NCBI GenBank assembly: GCA_023053575.1
Contig: JAKZAP010000001.1
Coordinates: 15,764,849 to 15,828,848 of the forward strand
DNA: 64,000 bases
Source: Branchinecta lynchi
Lineage: Eukaryota > Arthropoda > Branchiopoda > Anostraca > Branchinectidae
Direction: 5' to 3'
Under the pieces are notes generated by a model. The model ran no database searches. It was given only the letters and a program-made list of their open reading frames with translations, and was not told the origin of the DNA. A program made the position numbers and the translations under genes. Positions 1-10,385 of the stretch are shown piece after piece. The stretch's first letter is position 1, and each line of letters opens with the position of its first letter.

Positions 1-242
1 TGTAACAGATGAAATTTGGGTCTCCGGGCATAAGAATTAATGTGCATGAAGTAGGCTGCATTGGGATTATTGACACGACTAGTGAATTTGAGATAATTCT
101 GGACGCGCGTTTCGTAACGAGTTCTAGTAACCTTCATTCCTTCCAAGCAGCCTTTTGAAAGGTTGTCCTTCCTGTGCCCTGGGCTTCGACCAGCAAGAAT
201 GGTAGGCCAGATATTCCTTCAACCCAAGCTGACTGCGAATCA
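1..242. other. Intronic or intergenic stretch, no gene seen
   Basis: Neither strand shows the last phosphoglycerate mutase exon or another recognisable gene here. Confidence 0.5.
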
Positions 243-423
243 TATTTGACGGTGCAAAACGGATAAGTCAGCTACATTTTATTAAAGCTATATTTCGGCC
301 CTTCTTGGCACGGGTACTTTCTGCCCTTCTTGAGATGCTTGAGCCTGAAGAGGACGCTTGCCAAGAAGAGCCGAAAAGCTGTAATAAAATGTAGCTGACT
401 TATCCGTTTTGCACCGTCAAATA
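243..423. repeat. Palindromic MITE-like foldback, 181 bp
   Basis: TATTTGACGGTGCAAAACGG at 243 is matched in reverse complement by the sequence ending at 423. The symmetry runs about 42 bp perfectly and then continues imperfectly (TTCGGCCCTTCTTGGCA against its complement) almost to the centre near 333. It lies just beyond exon 3 of the phosphoglycerate mutase gene. There is no coding content; the ORFs across it are by-products. A target duplication is not clear. Confidence 0.75.
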
Positions 424-556
424 AGAATGGTAGGTCCTGTCCAGTACCTTTCGGTCTATCCAAAGGTAATTTAAGGTAAGTCTTACTCGGGTTCCTATAT
501 ATTTTGACTGAAGTGTGTTCCAAAGCAAACTGTTTTATAACCCACAAAGTGTTTAC

Positions 557-840
557 CTTTCAATGGTGAGCTTCAGAGATTCGTACTTTGGGAACTCCTC
601 CTTGCTCGGCTCATCCTTGTACCTTAGGTCATCATTGATGATTTTGAAGTATTCACTGCTCTCCTCAAGTGGTGGTGGAGGAATGTCAAAGCATCTTCTC
701 CAGATCTTAACCTGTTCTTCACCATGAATAGCGGCAGTTTCTGCTTTGTTTAGTCCGGTAAGGCCACCATAGTGACGCTCATTGAGTCTCCAGGTTTTGT
801 GAACGGGAATCTCAGACTGGCCAATCTCTCCGAGGATGGT
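557..840 (-). CDS. Phosphoglycerate mutase, exon 3 (partial gene)
   Basis: This exon encodes the middle of a cofactor-dependent phosphoglycerate mutase, the cytosolic glycolytic enzyme interconverting 3- and 2-phosphoglycerate. Read on the minus strand from 840 it gives 94 codons plus 2 bases. Visible family motifs are [19 protein letters not shown] (active-site Glu and substrate-binding Arg/Tyr region), [15 protein letters not shown] and the following acidic stretch. The acceptor is TTTATAG just above 840 and the donor is AAAG|GTAAAC at 557. The phase joins cleanly to the exon at 4699-4802. The final exon, with the second catalytic His (AHGNS region in the family), is not found in bases 1-556 and presumably lies outside the window. 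The track of frames here is uninterrupted, so the gene looks functional. Family assignment comes from recognised motifs; no search was run. Confidence 0.95.
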
Positions 841-1086
841 CTATAAAGTTGTGAACAGTAACAAGAAATGATTTTTTAGCACTCATAGCTTGATCGAGTC
901 TGTCCGAATCGTGGGTAGGGTATAAAGATACAAATTTCTGTCTGTCAGCTAATACGCAGAGCAAAGATCGGCGATCGTGTTCCGTAAATACTGGACGGGT
1001 GCTCGCCGACAGCTTCTGTAATGCCATAGTACCACACGGCTAATTGACATTACAGAATTTTGAAACAAGATTTTTGTGGGGTTTTG

Positions 1087-3690
1087 TATGGCACTTGCCC
1101 TTCGGCCAAGTGCCATATAGCGATCGCAATTTTTGTCCGTCCGTCGGTCTGTCCAGGTTTTGCTAGTTCGGGCACTTCCACATAAGCTAGGACGATAAAA
1201 CTTGGCAGACGTATCAGGGACCCCAAATGATTAAGTTAGAAATAGTCACTTCCCCGATCCGAGCACCGTGGGGGGAGTGGAGGGAGGGGGAATCCGGAAT
1301 CTTGAGGTATTTTTTACTTTTGAACGGGTGATCGGATCTCGATGAAACTTGACATTTGGAACGACCTCATGCCTCAGACGACCCACTTAAAATCCGGACC
1401 GGATCCGGTGACTTTTGGGGGGAGCTGGAGGGGGCAACCGGAAATCTTGGGAAACGCTATGAGTGGAGGGATCGAGATGAAACTTGGTGGGAAGACACCT
1501 AGCAAACACTAGATACATCATTGACATAACCGAGCCGATTCGGGCACTGTGGGGGGAATGGAGGGAGGGGGAATCCGGAATCTTGAGGTATTTATAACTT
1601 TTGAACGGGTGATCGGATCTCGACGGAACTTGATATTTGGAAAGACCTCATGCCTCAGACGACCCACTTAAAATCCGAACCGGATCCGGTGACTTTTGGG
1701 GGGGAGCTGGAGCAGGCAACCGGAAATCTTGGGAAATGCTATGAGTGGAGGGGTCGAGATGAAACTTGGTGGGAAGACACCTAGCAAACACTAGATACAT
1801 CATTGACATGACCGAGCCGATTCGGACACTGTCGGGGGAGTGGAGGGAGGGGGAATCCGGAATCTTGAGGTATTTTTAACTTTTGAACGGGTGATCGGAT
1901 CTCGAAGAAACTTGATGTTTGGAACGACCTCATGCCTCAGACGACCCACTTAAAATCCGGACCGGATCCGGTGACTTTTGGGGGGAGCTGGAGGGGGCAA
2001 CCGGAAATCTTGGGAAACGCTATGAGTGGAGGGATCGAGATGAAACTTGGTGGGAAGACACCTAGCAAACACTAGATACATCATTGACATAACCGAGCCG
2101 ATTCGGGTACTGTGGGGGGAGTGGAGGGAGGGGGAATCCGGAATCTTAAGGTATTTATAACTTTTGAACGGGTGATCGGATCTCGATGGAACTTGATATT
2201 TGGAAAGACCTCATACCTCAGACGACCCACTTAAAATCTGGACCGGATCCGGTGACTTTTGGGGGGAGCTGCAGGGGCAACCGGAAACCTTGGGAAACGC
2301 TATGAGTGGAGGGATCGAGATGAAACTTGGTGGGAAGACACCTAGCAAACACTAGATACATCATTGACGTAACCGAGCCGATTCGGGCACTGTGGGGGGA
2401 ATGGAGGGAGGGGGAATCCGGCATCTTGAGGTATTTATAACTTTTGAACGGGTGATCGGATCTCAATGGAACTTGATATTTGGAAAGACCTCATGCCTCA
2501 GACGACCCACTTAAAATCCGGACCGGATCCGGTGACTTTTGGGGGGAGCTGGAGGAGGCAACCGGAAATCTTGGGAAATGCTATGAGTGGAGGGGTCGAG
2601 ATGAAACTTGGTGGGAAGACACCTAGCAAACACTAGATACATCATTGACATGACCGAGCCGATTCGGGCACTGTCGGGGGAGTGGAGGGAGGGGGAATCC
2701 GGAATCTTGAGGTATTTATAACTTTTGAACGGGTGACCGGATCTCGACGAAACTTGATATTTAGAACGACCTCATGCCTCAGACGACCCACTTAAAATCC
2801 GGACCGGATCCGGTGACTTTTGGGGGGAGCTGGAGGGGGCAACCGGAAATCTTGGAAAACGCTATGAGTGGAGGGATCGAGATGAAACTTGGTGTGAAGA
2901 CACCTAGCAAACACTAGATACATCTAACCGAGCCAATTCGGGCAATGTGGGGGGAGTGGAGGGAGGGGGAATCCGGAATCTTGAGGTATTTATAACTTTT
3001 GAACGGGTGACCGGATCTCGATGAAACTTGATATTTGGAACGGCCTCATGCCTCAGACGACCCTTTTAAAATCCGGACCGGATCCGGTGACTTTTGGGGG
3101 GAGCTGGAGGGGGCAACCGGAAATCTTGGGAAACGCAATGAGTGGAGGGATCGAGTTGAAACTTGGTGTGAAGACACCTAGCAAAAACTAGATACATCAT
3201 TGACATAACCGAGCCAATTCGGGCACTGTGGGGGAGTGGAGGGAGGGGGAATCCGGAATCTTGAGGTATTTATAACTTTTGAACGGGTGACCGGATCTCG
3301 ATGAAACTTGATATTTGGAACGGCCTCATGCCTCAGACGACCCACTTAAAATCCGGACCGGATCCGGTGACTTTTGGGGGAGCTGGAGGGGGCAACCGGA
3401 AATCTTGGGAAACGCTATGAGTGGAGGGATCGAGATGAAACTTGGTGGGAAGACACCTAGCAATTACTAGATACATCATTGACATGACCGAGCCGATTCG
3501 GGCACTGTCGGGGGAGTGGAGGGAGGGGGAATCCGGAATCTTGAGGTATATATAACTTTTGAACGGGTGACCGGATCTCGATGAAACTTGGTGGGAAGAC
3601 ACCTAGCAAAAACCTAGATATATCATTGACATAACCGAGCCGTGCCTACTCGTAACAAGTGCCATATGAGCTCGTAGCTCTCGTTTTATA
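1087..3690 (+). repeat. Hairpin-headed element with nine 281-bp tandem units
   Basis: The element begins with a hairpin, TATGGCACTTG..CAAGTGCCATA (1087-1117), followed by a head containing GTCCGTCCGTCGGTCTGTCC and GCTAGGACGAT. The core repeats a unit whose marker AATCCGGAATCTTGAGGTAT recurs near 1291, 1572, 1854, 2135, 2415, 2696, 2970, 3250 and 3530. Spacings are 281, 282, 281, 280, 281, 274, 280 and 280. It ends with ACAAGTGCCATATGAGCTCG and a small GAGCTCGTAGCTC hairpin. The end repeats the head's CAAGTGCCATA. Units contain GATGAAACTTGGTGGGAAG and GGACCGGATCCGGTGAC (a near palindrome). No transposase is seen. ORFs within are artefacts of the repeat. It occupies intron 2 of the phosphoglycerate mutase gene. 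Confidence 0.93.
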
Positions 3691-4698
3691 GACTAATTAT
3701 CCCTCCAAGATGTTGCGCGAGGGTAACTATAGTTTCGGATGTTTCGGTTGCAGTTCTGGCAAACCATTCTCAGCGAAAAACAAACTAAACAAAAAAAAAC
3801 ACAGAAAAATGATAAGAAACCAACAAACATTTTCATTCGTTAATGAATCGTCAGCTTGGCTTCAATCCTTACATTTTAGAGAAATGTGAGACGCCGAAGT
3901 CTGCCTCTACAGTGGTAGCGCTTATTCGGGTCGAGCAATGAATACTAGGAGCAAGGATGCACTGCCAAACAGTAGTATTACAAATTCCTGGCCATATGTA
4001 TAAGGGATTAAGCCTACCATGAATCGTTGTGGGCCTACTGCAATACCACAATCGTTTTATAATTTTAAAACTAAATCTTGAATCTCCTAGATATAGTACT
4101 ATACTTTATGCTTTATCCGTTTTATTTCTTATTCTAACCTGAAACAAAGAATTCCCATCCCCGCTACACTAAGGGGCGCTACAGCTTCAGTATTTCGTTA
4201 CTAGTCCTACCTAACTTCGCAACAGGGTTGGATTCTATATGACTAAGTCCGTAACACGCCAGTAAATCTCGGGAAGAACAAGAAACGTCGCCCAAACGAA
4301 CCCTATGAATTGAGCAATAAACAACGTTTGCTGTCGTGACATTTCTGGCTCTTCGCTGAGCACACGGCGATTCTTCATCGATACGAAGAATTAGTCACCA
4401 AGAGTATGGGAGGTGAAGAGTTTCCACTTCTTGAAAACACTTTTTTCAAGAATACCCATACACACTTACTCATTTTCTCTCAATAGATCTCTTTTTTCCC
4501 TTTTTTCTTTTGTTCTTTTTTCCAGTTTAAGTGTCTTTTTCGGTTCTGTTTCATTTCCTCTGATCTTTAAGTTCTAGTTTAGCTAGGCCTACACAAGATT
4601 CTTTTCCTTCTAGTCCAATAGACCAAGTTGTCCAGTGTTGTATCATTTTAGTACATGAATAAATACTTGAATGATAAGTTTGCAGAAAACCTACTGAC
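3691..4698. other. Intron 2 remainder, no feature recognised
   Basis: This is ordinary AT-rich intronic sequence of the phosphoglycerate mutase gene. A pyrimidine-rich tract (about 4480-4540) is the only visible feature. Confidence 0.5.
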
Positions 4699-4802
4699 CT
4701 TGAGTGTGTTCTGTGCTCTAGTCAAGACCGAAGTGTGAGCAACGTCAAAAGTATAACCAGCATCTTTCAAGGCCTTGCCGGCAGCATGTGCTTCCTGAAC
4801 TC
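4699..4802 (-). CDS. Phosphoglycerate mutase, exon 2
   Basis: A 104-base internal exon on the minus strand. It starts after a GATTCTAG acceptor and ends at CTCAAG|GTCAGT. It supplies the second base pair of a split Gly codon and then 34 codons including [20 protein letters not shown] and TRAQNTLK. These match the helix and the TSVxxRAxxTL motif that follow the catalytic loop in phosphoglycerate mutases. Entry phase 1 fits the end of exon 1 and exit phase 0 fits the start of exon 3, which is strong evidence that these three segments form one gene. The downstream intron (841-4698) contains a 281-bp tandem-repeat element. Confidence 0.95.
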
Positions 4803-5177
4803 CTAGAATCAACAAAAAAGTTTCGTTGTAGTAGATAGACATGGATGATTTACTTTTTGCTCGGTTCTGTTTCAGTTAAGTTCAAATGTCAACAGAAACT
4901 ATTCCTGTTTAAGCAAAGGCTTTTAAACCTTCGAAAAAAAAAACAGACTGCACATCCTCTTCTTTTAATTACAGCAGTAGGCTAATGTTTTGCTTTGGGC
5001 TAACCAGGATTCCGTCTCATGAAGAAAATGTGCTTCCCTGTTGAATGACAACTTGCTGTGAATGCTGATATCTTGCAAGGCAGATCTCGGAAGGAAAGCT
5101 TTTCTCGAGTGAAAGTAGGTAGGCTATTCTAAACCACTGATGACTTTGACACAGTTCAAAGCCTGGTTTCAGAAAGG

Positions 5178-5209
5178 AGACTCCATGCACTATGGAGTGC
5201 ATGGAGTCT
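5178..5209. repeat. Short perfect hairpin
   Basis: AGACTCCATGCAC (5178-5190) and GTGCATGGAGTCT (5197-5209) are exact inverted repeats separated by 6 bases. It lies in intron 1 of the phosphoglycerate mutase gene; its function is unknown. Confidence 0.85.
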
Positions 5210-5339
5210 CTATAATACACAAATAGTACCCAAGGCTCCCTTTCCCCTTACTCATTTAAGCATATTGGGTTAAAGAGCCAACACAAAACAGGATTAGCTT
5301 ACAACTTGCTTTTTGTGCCAGAAGAAAGCTGCAACAGTT

Positions 5340-5920
5340 GGCTGCAGTGGCGCCATTTGAGGGAGGCCAGGCACCCCCTGAATTTTAAAGGGGCCCAAAA
5401 TCTTAGGCTCTTTTGTTTATACCTATTCCTTGTTGTCTGACATACTGACACAAAGGTATTTATCAAATCCTGAATTTCATCTGCATCGCTCAGTTCGAAC
5501 ATACTGTAATCTGGTTTAGAACCAAAGTCTTTGTAATTTAGCAGAAAACAAGCTGATTTTCGTGCAGCTCCAATATAATTTGGTTTTGACATCTCTTTAT
5601 TTTAGTGCAAAGAGATTGATCTTTTAAATATTTCATCCTATAAGGCAAGGTTTCAACGATATAAGCATTGAAAATCGCATCTTTTTGTGAAAATTCAGTA
5701 CAAATTAACTTTGTATTTACTTTATTCTGGATGACAACTACTAGTTTTGGAAAGTGTTGAGTGGAATAGCACCAGAGTACCAACTTCTTGCATAATATCT
5801 CCTCTCTGTTCAGAAGTTATTATGGCATAGAGAGAAGCCCTTGCTTTCATTTGGGATTACAAAAAGATGCTATTATTGTAATTATTTCATAAAATTTTGA
5901 CTGCAGCGCCTTTCTTGGTA
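5340..5920. repeat. Possible decayed hAT-like insertion
   Basis: CAGTGGCGCCATTTGAGGG near 5345 and GCAGCGCCTTTC near 5904 resemble opposite hAT-type ends. The inner sequence near 5830-5930 is related to 33660-33760 (shared TTCCATTTGGGAT-like and CATAAAATTTTG..GCGGTGCCTTTC-like segments). No clean target duplication was found, so boundaries are approximate. Confidence 0.35.
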
Positions 5921-6126
5921 TTCGCTGTGTAGTCGATGAGTGTGTTTGAGTGTTATTTTTTTTTTTTAGCTGATTTAAAAGCTAGAATCTGTATGTGAGG
6001 TCCTTTATGACGAGCAAACAGCTGTTTTTTTCATATAATCAATAATTTTTCAGAAAACATTTGATAACACTTCGCATCAACTCACCAACATTGGGGGTGC
6101 ATCCCACCTCCCCAGTCTACGACAAA

Positions 6127-6412
6127 CAGAGGCGTTACTAGCCAAATAGGGGGGGGGGGGCGAAGGATTTATCGACTGGCTGGTAATTTTTACCGACTTT
6201 TTCTGCAGAAAAATGACTGTTTTCAACAACAAAAATGACATTTTGGAAAAATATCTACTGATTTTCAGAAAAAACAACTATTTTGATGAAAAATTGGCCA
6301 ATTTTCAGAAAAAAAAACTGTTTTCATGAACAAAAATTAACTGCTTTGACGAAAAAATGCTGACAGCATTGGGGGGGGGGAGCGTACCCCCCCCCCAATT
6401 GTGACGCCCCTG
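6127..6412. mobile_element. Non-autonomous hAT-type element (poly-G family)
   Basis: The ends are CAGAGGCGTTACTAGCC and GTGACGCCCCTG, and the element is flanked on both sides by the 8-bp duplication ACGACAAA (6119-6126 and 6413-6420). Homopolymer G and C tracts lie just inside the ends, and the interior is TTTTC/GAAAA-rich with CTGCAGAAAAA. Eight-bp duplications and CAGNGGCG ends are typical of hAT transposons. No transposase is encoded. Confidence 0.9.
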
Positions 6413-6614
6413 ACGACAAACACTTGATTTTAGGATACACTATGCCAAACTCTGGGTATATCTAGCATCTGGCATACCTACGCCTGAAGCTGGATACATT
6501 ATGCCAAATGTTGGATACTCTAACCCAACAAAATGTTGATGGTTTGAGTGAAGCTCAGAAATCAACCAATCATACTTCACCTAGAGTGGGGCAGGCCAGG
6601 GTTAATAGGGTACC

Positions 6615-6911
6615 CAGGGGCATCACGACTGTGGGGGAGGGGGGGATGCCCCCCCCCAATGCTGTCGGCTAGTCGGTAAAAAATAACTTAGTCTGCACAA
6701 AGCGCACCGCAATTCTTCATCCAAATAGTTGATTTTTTTCATGAAAACAGTTGGTTTAATTGTCTGAAAATCAGTCTATTTTTTTCAAAAATGTATTTTT
6801 GTTGTTGAAAACAGTCCTTTTTTCTGCAGAAAAAGTTGGTATAAATTACCAGCCAGTTGGTAAATGCCTCGTCCCCCCCAAAAAAAAACATTTTGGCTAG
6901 TAGCGCCTCTC
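6615..6911. mobile_element. Non-autonomous hAT-type element (poly-G family), copy 2
   Basis: It begins CAGGGGCATCACGACT and ends AGTAGCGCCTCTC, between exact 8-bp duplications AGGGTACC (6607-6614 and 6912-6919). The interior matches the element at 6127-6412 in the opposite orientation (CTGCAGAAAAAG, CCAGCCAGTTGGTAA). The last base of the terminal repeat appears mutated. Confidence 0.88.
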
Positions 6912-7176
6912 AGGGTACCAACAGGTATCCAGTATTTGGCATAGAGTATTCAAACACCAGGGGTTTGTGGTTGACTGCCCTTCCCCCTCCCCCCACCATG
7001 CACAAAATCTCTCATAGCCAGGCTAGGCGATGGTTTACCAACTCTCAGGGTACCAACAGGTATCCAGTATTTGGCATAGAGTATTCAAACACCAGGGGTT
7101 TGTGGTTGACTGCCCTTCCCCCTCCCCCCACCATGCACAAAATCTCTCATAGCCAGGCTAGGCGATGGTTTCTAAG
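6907..7176. repeat. Two-copy tandem duplication, 135-bp unit
   Basis: CTCTCAGGGTACCAACAGG recurs exactly 135 bp later (CAGGGTACC at 6911 and 7046), and the unit end GGCGATGGTTT recurs (7026 and 7161). The copies look identical by eye, suggesting a recent event. The unit includes the target duplication of the neighbouring hAT element. The long open frame across it (6857-7354) is a consequence and not a supported gene. Confidence 0.9.
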
Positions 7177-7525
7177 AAAAAAAGTTGTTAATGTTGTATC
7201 ATCTACCCTGTACATAGCATGGCTATGTACATCCAAAAAAGGCTACAAGATTAGCAATGTCGTCTCTTGCTTATTGCGGGATTGCAAACAGTCATTGCGT
7301 ATGTGGGATTGCAACCAGTCATCATCCCTTGATCTAGGAAATACTACCAGGTAATTAGCCAAACTTGATTGACAAACAACAAACAAGTAGTCAATGAACA
7401 TCAATTTCTATCTGCAATTTAAAATCTGCTTAAACTGCAAGATTGCAGGATTGATCTACCTACTAAAAGCACTGGGGTTGAGTACTAGAAATTCAACAAT
7501 CATTAATAATGTCAATAATACCGAC

Positions 7526-7622
7526 CTTTGTCACTAAGATCAGCATCGTACCATCCACAGAATCGATTTTCTTGGTTCCAGGCACTTTCTCCATGGCGGA
7601 CCATAACAATCTTGTAGGCCAT
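7526..7622 (-). CDS. Phosphoglycerate mutase, exon 1 (start codon)
   Basis: The first coding exon, minus strand, begins at ATG 7622 and ends at GACAAAG|GTCGGT (7526). It encodes [19 protein letters not shown] followed by [13 protein letters not shown]. The RHGES motif contains the catalytic histidine that is phosphorylated in the dPGM reaction, and NRFxGWYDxxLS is the classic signature that follows. A TTTGCAG acceptor lies 2 bases before the ATG, so an untranslated leader exon upstream (higher coordinates) is likely; I could not place it. Intron 1 (4803-7525) carries two hAT-type insertions and a 135-bp tandem duplication. Confidence 0.95.
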
Positions 7623-8150
7623 GTCTGCAAATAGGAGGATTTTTGTCTCAAGTGACAGTTGTCTTCACTGACCTCCAAAGCCCGAACTTAGAGAGGACTG
7701 AACAAGAACAGGGAACCTTTTGGAAGATTGCAAGGTCAGCTCAAGGAGAAAATTTGACCAGCTCAATTCCTATCTCCCGGAAAATCGGTTTTCGAATTTG
7801 CCCTAAAGATGGCATGAGCGTACAAAGCCTCGGTTGCTGACGGCTGCATCAAGGACCGGAATTTATCAAACAAAGGTGCCCCGTGTAGTCCCGGAAGACG
7901 CGCCGCCGAAAGTAACTCAGGGTCTGCCGCCAAGAACCTTTCGGCGCGCCGCCGTTGTTCGGTTTTTGCTCATCAGGAAGTTCACTAACAGACAATTCTT
8001 CGGTTGGGGCGGCAGTGCAAGCACGACAATTTCTAAAAGAAACTGTATGCTGGCTTCAAACCGTGTAAACAAAGTGGCAAATAGCGTTCGTCTACCTGTC
8101 GGTTCGTCACTCTGTCCAAGTTTTGCTAGTTCAGGCACTTCTAGACAAGC
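7623..8150. other. Region upstream of the mutase start; repeat fragments
   Basis: No promoter element could be picked out. There is a GC-rich stretch (about 7890-7960) with GGCGCGCCGCCG. From about 8090 there is a fragment of the head of the 281-bp element family (TCTGTCCAAGTTTTGCTAG). Confidence 0.5.
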
Positions 8151-8153
8151 TAG

Positions 8154-8670
8154 AGGCGTATTCTCGCCATTCCCCGAGGACTCTCCGATAGATTCCTAGA
8201 GAAAGACTTTCCGGTAGATTCCCTGAGCAGAATTCCGTTAGATTCTCTGAACAAAATTCTGGTAGATTCCCTGAGCAAAATCCCGGTAGATTCCAAAATT
8301 CTAGTAGATTCCCTGGGGCGAAGTTCGGTAGATCCCCTGATCCATCCTCCAGTAAATTCCCAGAGACAAGCTCCGGTAGATTCCTTGAGCAAGATTTCGA
8401 TGGATGATCTGACAAAGTTCCGGCAGATTCCCCGAGCAAAATTCCGGTAGATTCGCTGAGCAAAATTCCGGTAGATTCTCTGAGCAAATTCCGGTAGATT
8501 CCCTAAGCAAAATCACGGAAGATTCCAAAATTCTAGTAGATTCCGTGGGGCGAAGTCAGGCATATCCCGTGATCCATGTCCTCCAGTAAATTCCCTGGGA
8601 AAAGTTCCGGTAGATTCCTTGAGCAAGATTTCGCTAGATGACCTGAGCAATAATACGGTAGACTCCATAA
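8154..8670. repeat. Minisatellite inside a MITE, GGTAGATTCCCTGAGCAAAA type
   Basis: It starts with AGGCGTATTCTCGCC, the end of the MITE also seen at 11199 and 11836. It then runs through about fifteen imperfect units of roughly 31-33 bp built on CCGGTAGATTCCCTGAGCAA. On the minus strand the units translate as RESTGILL-like repeats in several frames; the absence of other coding signals makes those ORFs by-products. Confidence 0.85.
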
Positions 8671-9320
8671 GAATCATCAAGTTCAGTTGGATTTGACAAA
8701 TCTGACTGCCGAAGCTTCGCCGCACCAGTCAAAATTTACCGGATTTTTTTTCCCAGACCTTCTGGGGGGGGGGGTCCCCCCCTCTCCCGACACCCCTCCT
8801 GGGGACGCCCCTGCCTGGTGGTTTTGCTAGTCCTGGCATTTCTATATAAGCTAGGACTATGAAGGACTATAATGGACCCGACTGATACTCAACGAAACCT
8901 TCTTCCGGATCCGACCATCTATGTGCGGGTGGAGGGAGGCGGAATTCGGGACCGTGTAACCTGCGTGCAACGCGAAAACGGCCATGGGTTTTAGACAGCC
9001 CTGATCTGAACCTAGGACCTTCGACTTTCAAGGACACTGCTGTTCCACTGATGTACAGAGGGGCTTTTTGAACTTTGTTTGCAAACAACTACAATGGTCA
9101 CGAAGAAGCAGGCCAAAGGAACAGTGATCCCGCCGAAAATAAATCTATCTAAGCACTTCACATACCCATGCCACGAGCGACTTATAAACCGACTTTTACA
9201 AAATAAAGCGACTTAATTTATTTAATAAAGCGACTTTTATGTGTTCTGTGACAAATAAACCAGCTGATTCGTCGCGGTAAAGTCTCTTGACTAGTATTCC
9301 GTCTACATAGTCTCTGGTGG
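8671..9320. other. Repeat-derived sequence, no gene
   Basis: It contains a poly-G/poly-C hAT-like fragment (8760-8815, ending GGGGACGCCCCTG) and a fragment of the 281-bp family head (8817-8960, GGTTTTGCTAGTCCTGGCA). Nothing else is recognised. Confidence 0.6.
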
Positions 9321-9329
9321 CATACGGTC

Positions 9330-10385
9330 CAGATCTCAAATGACACAACCGGGTCCATGGCATGTGTTTATTCCAAGTTTCTCACTCTCTTCTTCTGGTC
9401 CCTATGCGCATCTCAAAACTTACAGAACCCCCGTGTCCACATACGTTTGGACACGTAAATATCATATTTGGGGAATTTGCTCCTATCACCCACAGGGTCA
9501 CTCGAACGGAAGCTTCCGGATTTTGGACCCGTTACCTTTGCAGAATCGACGTTTCATCCCAATCTCCCTATCCATCTGGTTCCTATGCATTTTACCGAGC
9601 CTCTCCTTCCATCCCACCACCGTAGTCGGATGCGATTCGGACACGCAAATGTTGCATCTACGGCACTTGCGACCGAATAATTTGGCCTTGAATCGGAGAA
9701 CATCCGAAAAATGTTCGGTGACACACAACTCACCCCGACGAGACCGGATTCAGTCTCGACCTCAAAATAACATATCTAGGTTCCATGACCTTTGGACCCT
9801 ACGTATGTTAAACGATTTCGGATCTCCCCCCCCCCCCCCGAAGTCGGATGTTTATTCGTAAAATGTATGTCAAATCTAGAGGAACCACCAAGTTTCTCCC
9901 GAATAGAAGTACTTCCGGAAATCTTAAGGCACGCCCCTTCTAGCTCCCCGCACCAAGGTCGTATTCGGTCCGGACTTCAAAATCCCACATCTGAGACCGA
10001 TAATGTTTGTACAGTCCAAGTTCCATCACCATCCCTATATTCCTTTGCAACGAATGTTCCAAAACTGTTCGTATGTTTCAGATATGGAATCCTTATATCC
10101 CAGCAATGTTCCAAAATTCCCGGAGTCCCCCTTGCCCCCGTGGTCAGATGCGATTCGGCCTTATAAATGGAATATCGCTCTGCTCCTCTGAATCGGGTCA
10201 CAAGATTCCGCATTCCCCCTCTCTCCACCGCCAAACGAATGGCTGGGTTTAATCCGGGAAAACAAGGTTTCGCTGAGCGTTTATAAGCATGTCAATTATC
10301 ATCGGAGTGGAGTGGATGTACCCAAAAGTGAGATAGATGGGTCACCATTACGATCGCTATATGGCACTTGAACCGAAAGCTGCAA
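9330..10385 (-). repeat. Diverged inverted copy of the hairpin-headed element
   Basis: The head lies at the right end, reading CGATCGCTATATGGCACTTG (about 10350-10370), the reverse complement of the TATGGCACTTG..CATATAGCGATCG head. The interior to the left has weakly matching units (GATGCGATTCGGAC-like and TCCGGATTTTGG-like motifs recur). It is strongly diverged from the 1087-3690 copy. The ORFs here are non-coding by-products. Confidence 0.65.

Noticed and set aside
272..547. 91-codon minus-strand frame as the last phosphoglycerate mutase exon
   Set aside because: It lies over the palindrome at 243-423 and does not show the family's C-terminal motifs.
1087..3690. Helitron with internal satellites
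   Set aside because: The tail hairpin is suggestive, but there is no TC start or CTRR end at A|T, and no RepHel gene; class left open.
6857..7354. 165-codon open frame on the plus strand
   Set aside because: It consists mainly of the duplicated 135-bp unit and a hAT element end; there is no domain and the repeat explains the length.
8131..8725. Several minus-strand frames with RESTGI/NLPEF repeats
   Set aside because: A minisatellite whose unit length keeps several frames open; no start context, splice sites or domain.
9340..9861. 173-codon frame and overlapping frames
   Set aside because: They lie in a diverged inverted copy of the tandem-repeat element; the frames overlap each other on both strands.
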